Positions 6,711-6,977 of a DNA stretch of 6,977 bases are shown one piece after another. Both the position numbers and the translations under genes were made by a program. Each line of letters opens with the position of its first letter. The stretch's first letter is position 1. Origin of the DNA: Ignavibacteria bacterium. GTDB lineage: Bacteria; Bacteroidota; Ignavibacteria; Ignavibacteriales; Melioribacteraceae. Location of the stretch: the NCBI GenBank assembly GCA_027347805.1, contig DAIEQP010000352.1, forward strand, positions 1 through 6,977, given 5' to 3'. The notes beneath the pieces were generated by a model that saw only the letters and a list, made by a program, of their open reading frames with translations, made no database searches and was not told the DNA's origin.

Positions 6711-6716
6711 TTCCTT
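6711..6716 (-). promoter_or_regulatory. Shine-Dalgarno of the kinase gene, overlapping the upstream stop codon
   Basis: On the minus strand AAGGAA ends 6 bases before the kinase ATG, and its first two bases are the last two of the TAA stop (6717-6715) of the LiaF-like gene. This arrangement favours translational coupling and supports both the start choice and an operon. Confidence 0.65.
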
Positions 6717-6977
6717 AATTAGAAATTTCGCCGCCGCCAAATACAACCGAACCTTTAATTATTAAAACTGAGTCGGGATTTGGCTGAACTGTTATGCTTA
6801 AGTATCTCTTATCTTCAAATCCTCCGAAAGCAGCCGAAACGTTTGTAATAATTTTCCATTCGGCAGGAACACGCAATTCAACACTTCCAAAAATTGATGA
6901 TACATTCAAAACTACTTCGCCGTGCGCAAGTTTTGCCTGTGTTAAATTTAATTCTACGCTTCCGAAAACAGCGCTTA
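6715..6977 (-). CDS. LiaF-like cell-envelope response protein, C-terminal part (5' end outside window)
   Basis: The frame stays open to the window edge, so about 87 residues of the C-terminus are seen. They contain four spaced copies of a beta-rich unit: SAVFGSVELNL, SSIFGSVELRVP, SAAFGGFEDKR and SVVFGGGEISN. The first two are followed by AKLAHGEVVLNV or PAEWKIITNV. This pattern of FGG/FGS turns, a Pro-x-x-Trp-lys segment and a final FGGGEI is typical of the C-terminal domain of LiaF and related 'cell wall-active antibiotics response' proteins, whose N-terminal part usually has membrane helices (not visible here). In Bacillus LiaF restrains the LiaS kinase, and a similar controlling role for the adjacent kinase is an inference. 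A TTG at 6909 could be read as a start, but an intact repeat lies upstream of it, so it is internal. The stop is 10 bases from the kinase start. Confidence 0.8.
   Translation of the reverse strand, partial: SAVFGSVELNLTQAKLAHGEVVLNVSSIFGSVELRVPAEWKIITNVSAAFGGFEDKRYLSITVQPNPDSVLIIKGSVVFGGGEISN

Noticed and set aside
6715..6909. A complete 64-residue protein starting at TTG 6909.
   Set aside because: The same frame continues to the window edge and holds another intact repeat (SAVFGSVELNL) upstream, so this is only the end of a larger gene.

Overview
The window looks like ordinary chromosome of an AT-rich, Gram-negative bacterium of the Fibrobacterota-Chlorobiota-Bacteroidota (FCB) group. An Ignavibacteria-like or Melioribacter-like lineage is my best guess, by inference from protein style: an OstA-like LptA, a lipoprotein-type LptC, a LiaF-like/LytS/LytTR module, and a possible TTG-N20-TAnnTTTG promoter. 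Gene packing is tight, with several overlapping starts and stops. I see no RNA genes, insertion sequences, CRISPR arrays, tandem DNA repeats or phage genes.

Left part, plus strand (1-2990): a compact cluster for building and exporting lipopolysaccharide. The 3' end of kdsD (arabinose-5-phosphate isomerase, CBS domains only) is followed by lptC, a long OstA-type lptA and lptB. Every junction overlaps: ATGA at kdsD/lptC, GTGA at lptC/lptA, and 38 bases between lptA and lptB. KdsD makes the precursor of Kdo, the first inner-core sugar. LptB powers extraction of finished LPS from the inner membrane, and LptC and LptA carry it across the periplasm. The cluster thus links core-sugar synthesis to LPS transport.

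Middle, minus strand (2987-4830): a CoA-acylating aldehyde dehydrogenase carries a linker and a short amphipathic helix at its C-terminus, resembling a bacterial-microcompartment encapsulation peptide. It is followed by a small, unrecognised, C-terminally membrane-anchored protein. The stop codon of that small gene shares the bases TTAA with the stop of lptB, so two convergent genes meet with no spacer.

Right part, minus strand (4903-6977): a probable three-gene signalling operon. It has a LiaF-like repeat protein (cut by the window edge), a four-helix LytS-type histidine kinase and a LytTR response regulator. The gaps are 10 and 2 bases, and the kinase Shine-Dalgarno overlaps the stop codon of the LiaF-like gene. 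The likely role is sensing the state of the cell envelope. The aldehyde dehydrogenase lies 72 bases downstream and appears to have its own promoter.

Nothing here clearly amounts to a new system. The most useful lead is the targeting-like tail on the aldehyde dehydrogenase, which would predict microcompartment shell genes elsewhere in the genome. The unknown tail-anchored small protein and the unusually long LptA come next.
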